A DNA stretch of 64,000 nt from an uncultured Flavobacteriales bacterium (GTDB lineage Bacteria; Bacteroidota; Bacteroidia; Flavobacteriales; Crocinitomicaceae): contig CAMLLB010000002.1 in the NCBI GenBank assembly GCA_946480815.1, positions 1 through 64,000 of the forward strand. Reading direction: 5' to 3'. The translations under genes were made by a program, and so were the position numbers. The notes below the pieces were generated by a model. The model ran no database searches. It was not told the DNA's origin and worked only from the letters and a program-made list of their open reading frames with translations. Below are positions 63,931 through 64,000 of this stretch, piece after piece; within the stretch, counting starts at the first letter, position 1, and every line of letters starts with the position of its first letter.

Positions 63931-64000
63931 ATGAAAAGAGAAGACATCATTCTTACTACAAAACAATTTTTATCTGACGAGTTTGAGGTTGACGCAACAT
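63931..64000 (+). CDS. Acyl carrier protein, 3' end beyond window
   Basis: Only the first 23 codons are visible: MKREDIILTTKQFLSDEFEV. The pattern of a helix with ILTTKQFL followed by DEFEVD matches the first helix of acyl carrier proteins; the serine carrying the phosphopantetheine arm would lie past the right edge. Its place directly after FabG and FabF supports the call. The pathway continues beyond the window. Confidence 0.7.
   Translation, partial: MKREDIILTTKQFLSDEFEVDAT

Noticed and set aside
1..64000. tRNA, rRNA or transposase genes
   Set aside because: I looked at the larger gaps and found no cloverleaf with tRNA-specific bases, no rRNA segments and no transposase motifs.

Overview
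The window looks like a chromosomal segment of a Bacteroidota (Flavobacteriia-type) bacterium, plausibly near Fluviicola/Crocinitomicaceae, although genus is an inference from memory. The evidence is secreted proteins with type IX secretion (T9SS) C-terminal sorting domains, several -7 promoter boxes of the form TAnnTTTG, IleRS of the GXHH type, a Bacteroidota-style anti-sigma factor, and a flexirubin/aryl-polyene type pigment locus with a tyrosine ammonia-lyase. Genes are densely packed with moderate-to-low GC. I found no tRNA, rRNA, CRISPR array, transposase or prophage.

Region by region: 1-4253 is a tight operon for a type II secretion/type IV pilus-like envelope machine: secretin (cut by the left edge), PilN/GspL-like, PilO/GspM-like, a lipoprotein with fibronectin-like repeats, and a PilP/GspC-like protein. 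4568-7101 holds a YfiR-like/SpoIIE phosphatase and a two-helix membrane protein. 7146-14653 holds Ppx/GppA, a large T9SS adhesin-like protein and IleRS. 14808-22838 holds a degenerate rhomboid-like membrane protein, an ECF sigma/anti-sigma pair, an LD-carboxypeptidase and three envelope proteins of unknown function. 22945-33876 holds an aldehyde dehydrogenase, an OmpA-like protein, a histidine kinase/response regulator pair, a DEAD-box helicase, a T9SS protein and a fasciclin protein. 33998-42124 holds MgtE, an O-antigen ligase-like protein, an S41 protease, RnpA, CysRS and an acyltransferase-3 protein. 42566-46981 is a mixed set: Lrp, a YtxH/holin-like trio, a 2-hydroxyacid dehydrogenase, a DUF4259 protein with an unknown neighbour, and small exported proteins.

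47051-64000 (continuing past the right edge) is a pigment biosynthesis locus. A phosphopantetheinyl transferase, a C45-type amidohydrolase/acyltransferase and a CoA-ligase-like enzyme flank two divergent operons. The minus operon holds a CrtI-like oxidoreductase, an MMPL exporter fused to a PlsC acyltransferase and a methyltransferase, a second CrtI-like oxidoreductase, and a flavin-halogenase-like enzyme. The plus operon holds an O-methyltransferase, a tyrosine/histidine ammonia-lyase, a FabG ketoreductase, a FabF ketosynthase and an acyl carrier protein. Together they suggest that tyrosine is deaminated to a coumarate-type starter, activated, extended on ACP to an aryl polyene, tailored on the ring, and exported or esterified into the envelope.

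The least explained non-coding signal is a pair of about 180-bp intergenic elements (24509-24692 and 28988-29169) that share a cloverleaf-like fold with compensatory changes between copies. A second is a C/G-rich palindromic repeat that sits in frame inside ileS and also between rnpA and cysS.
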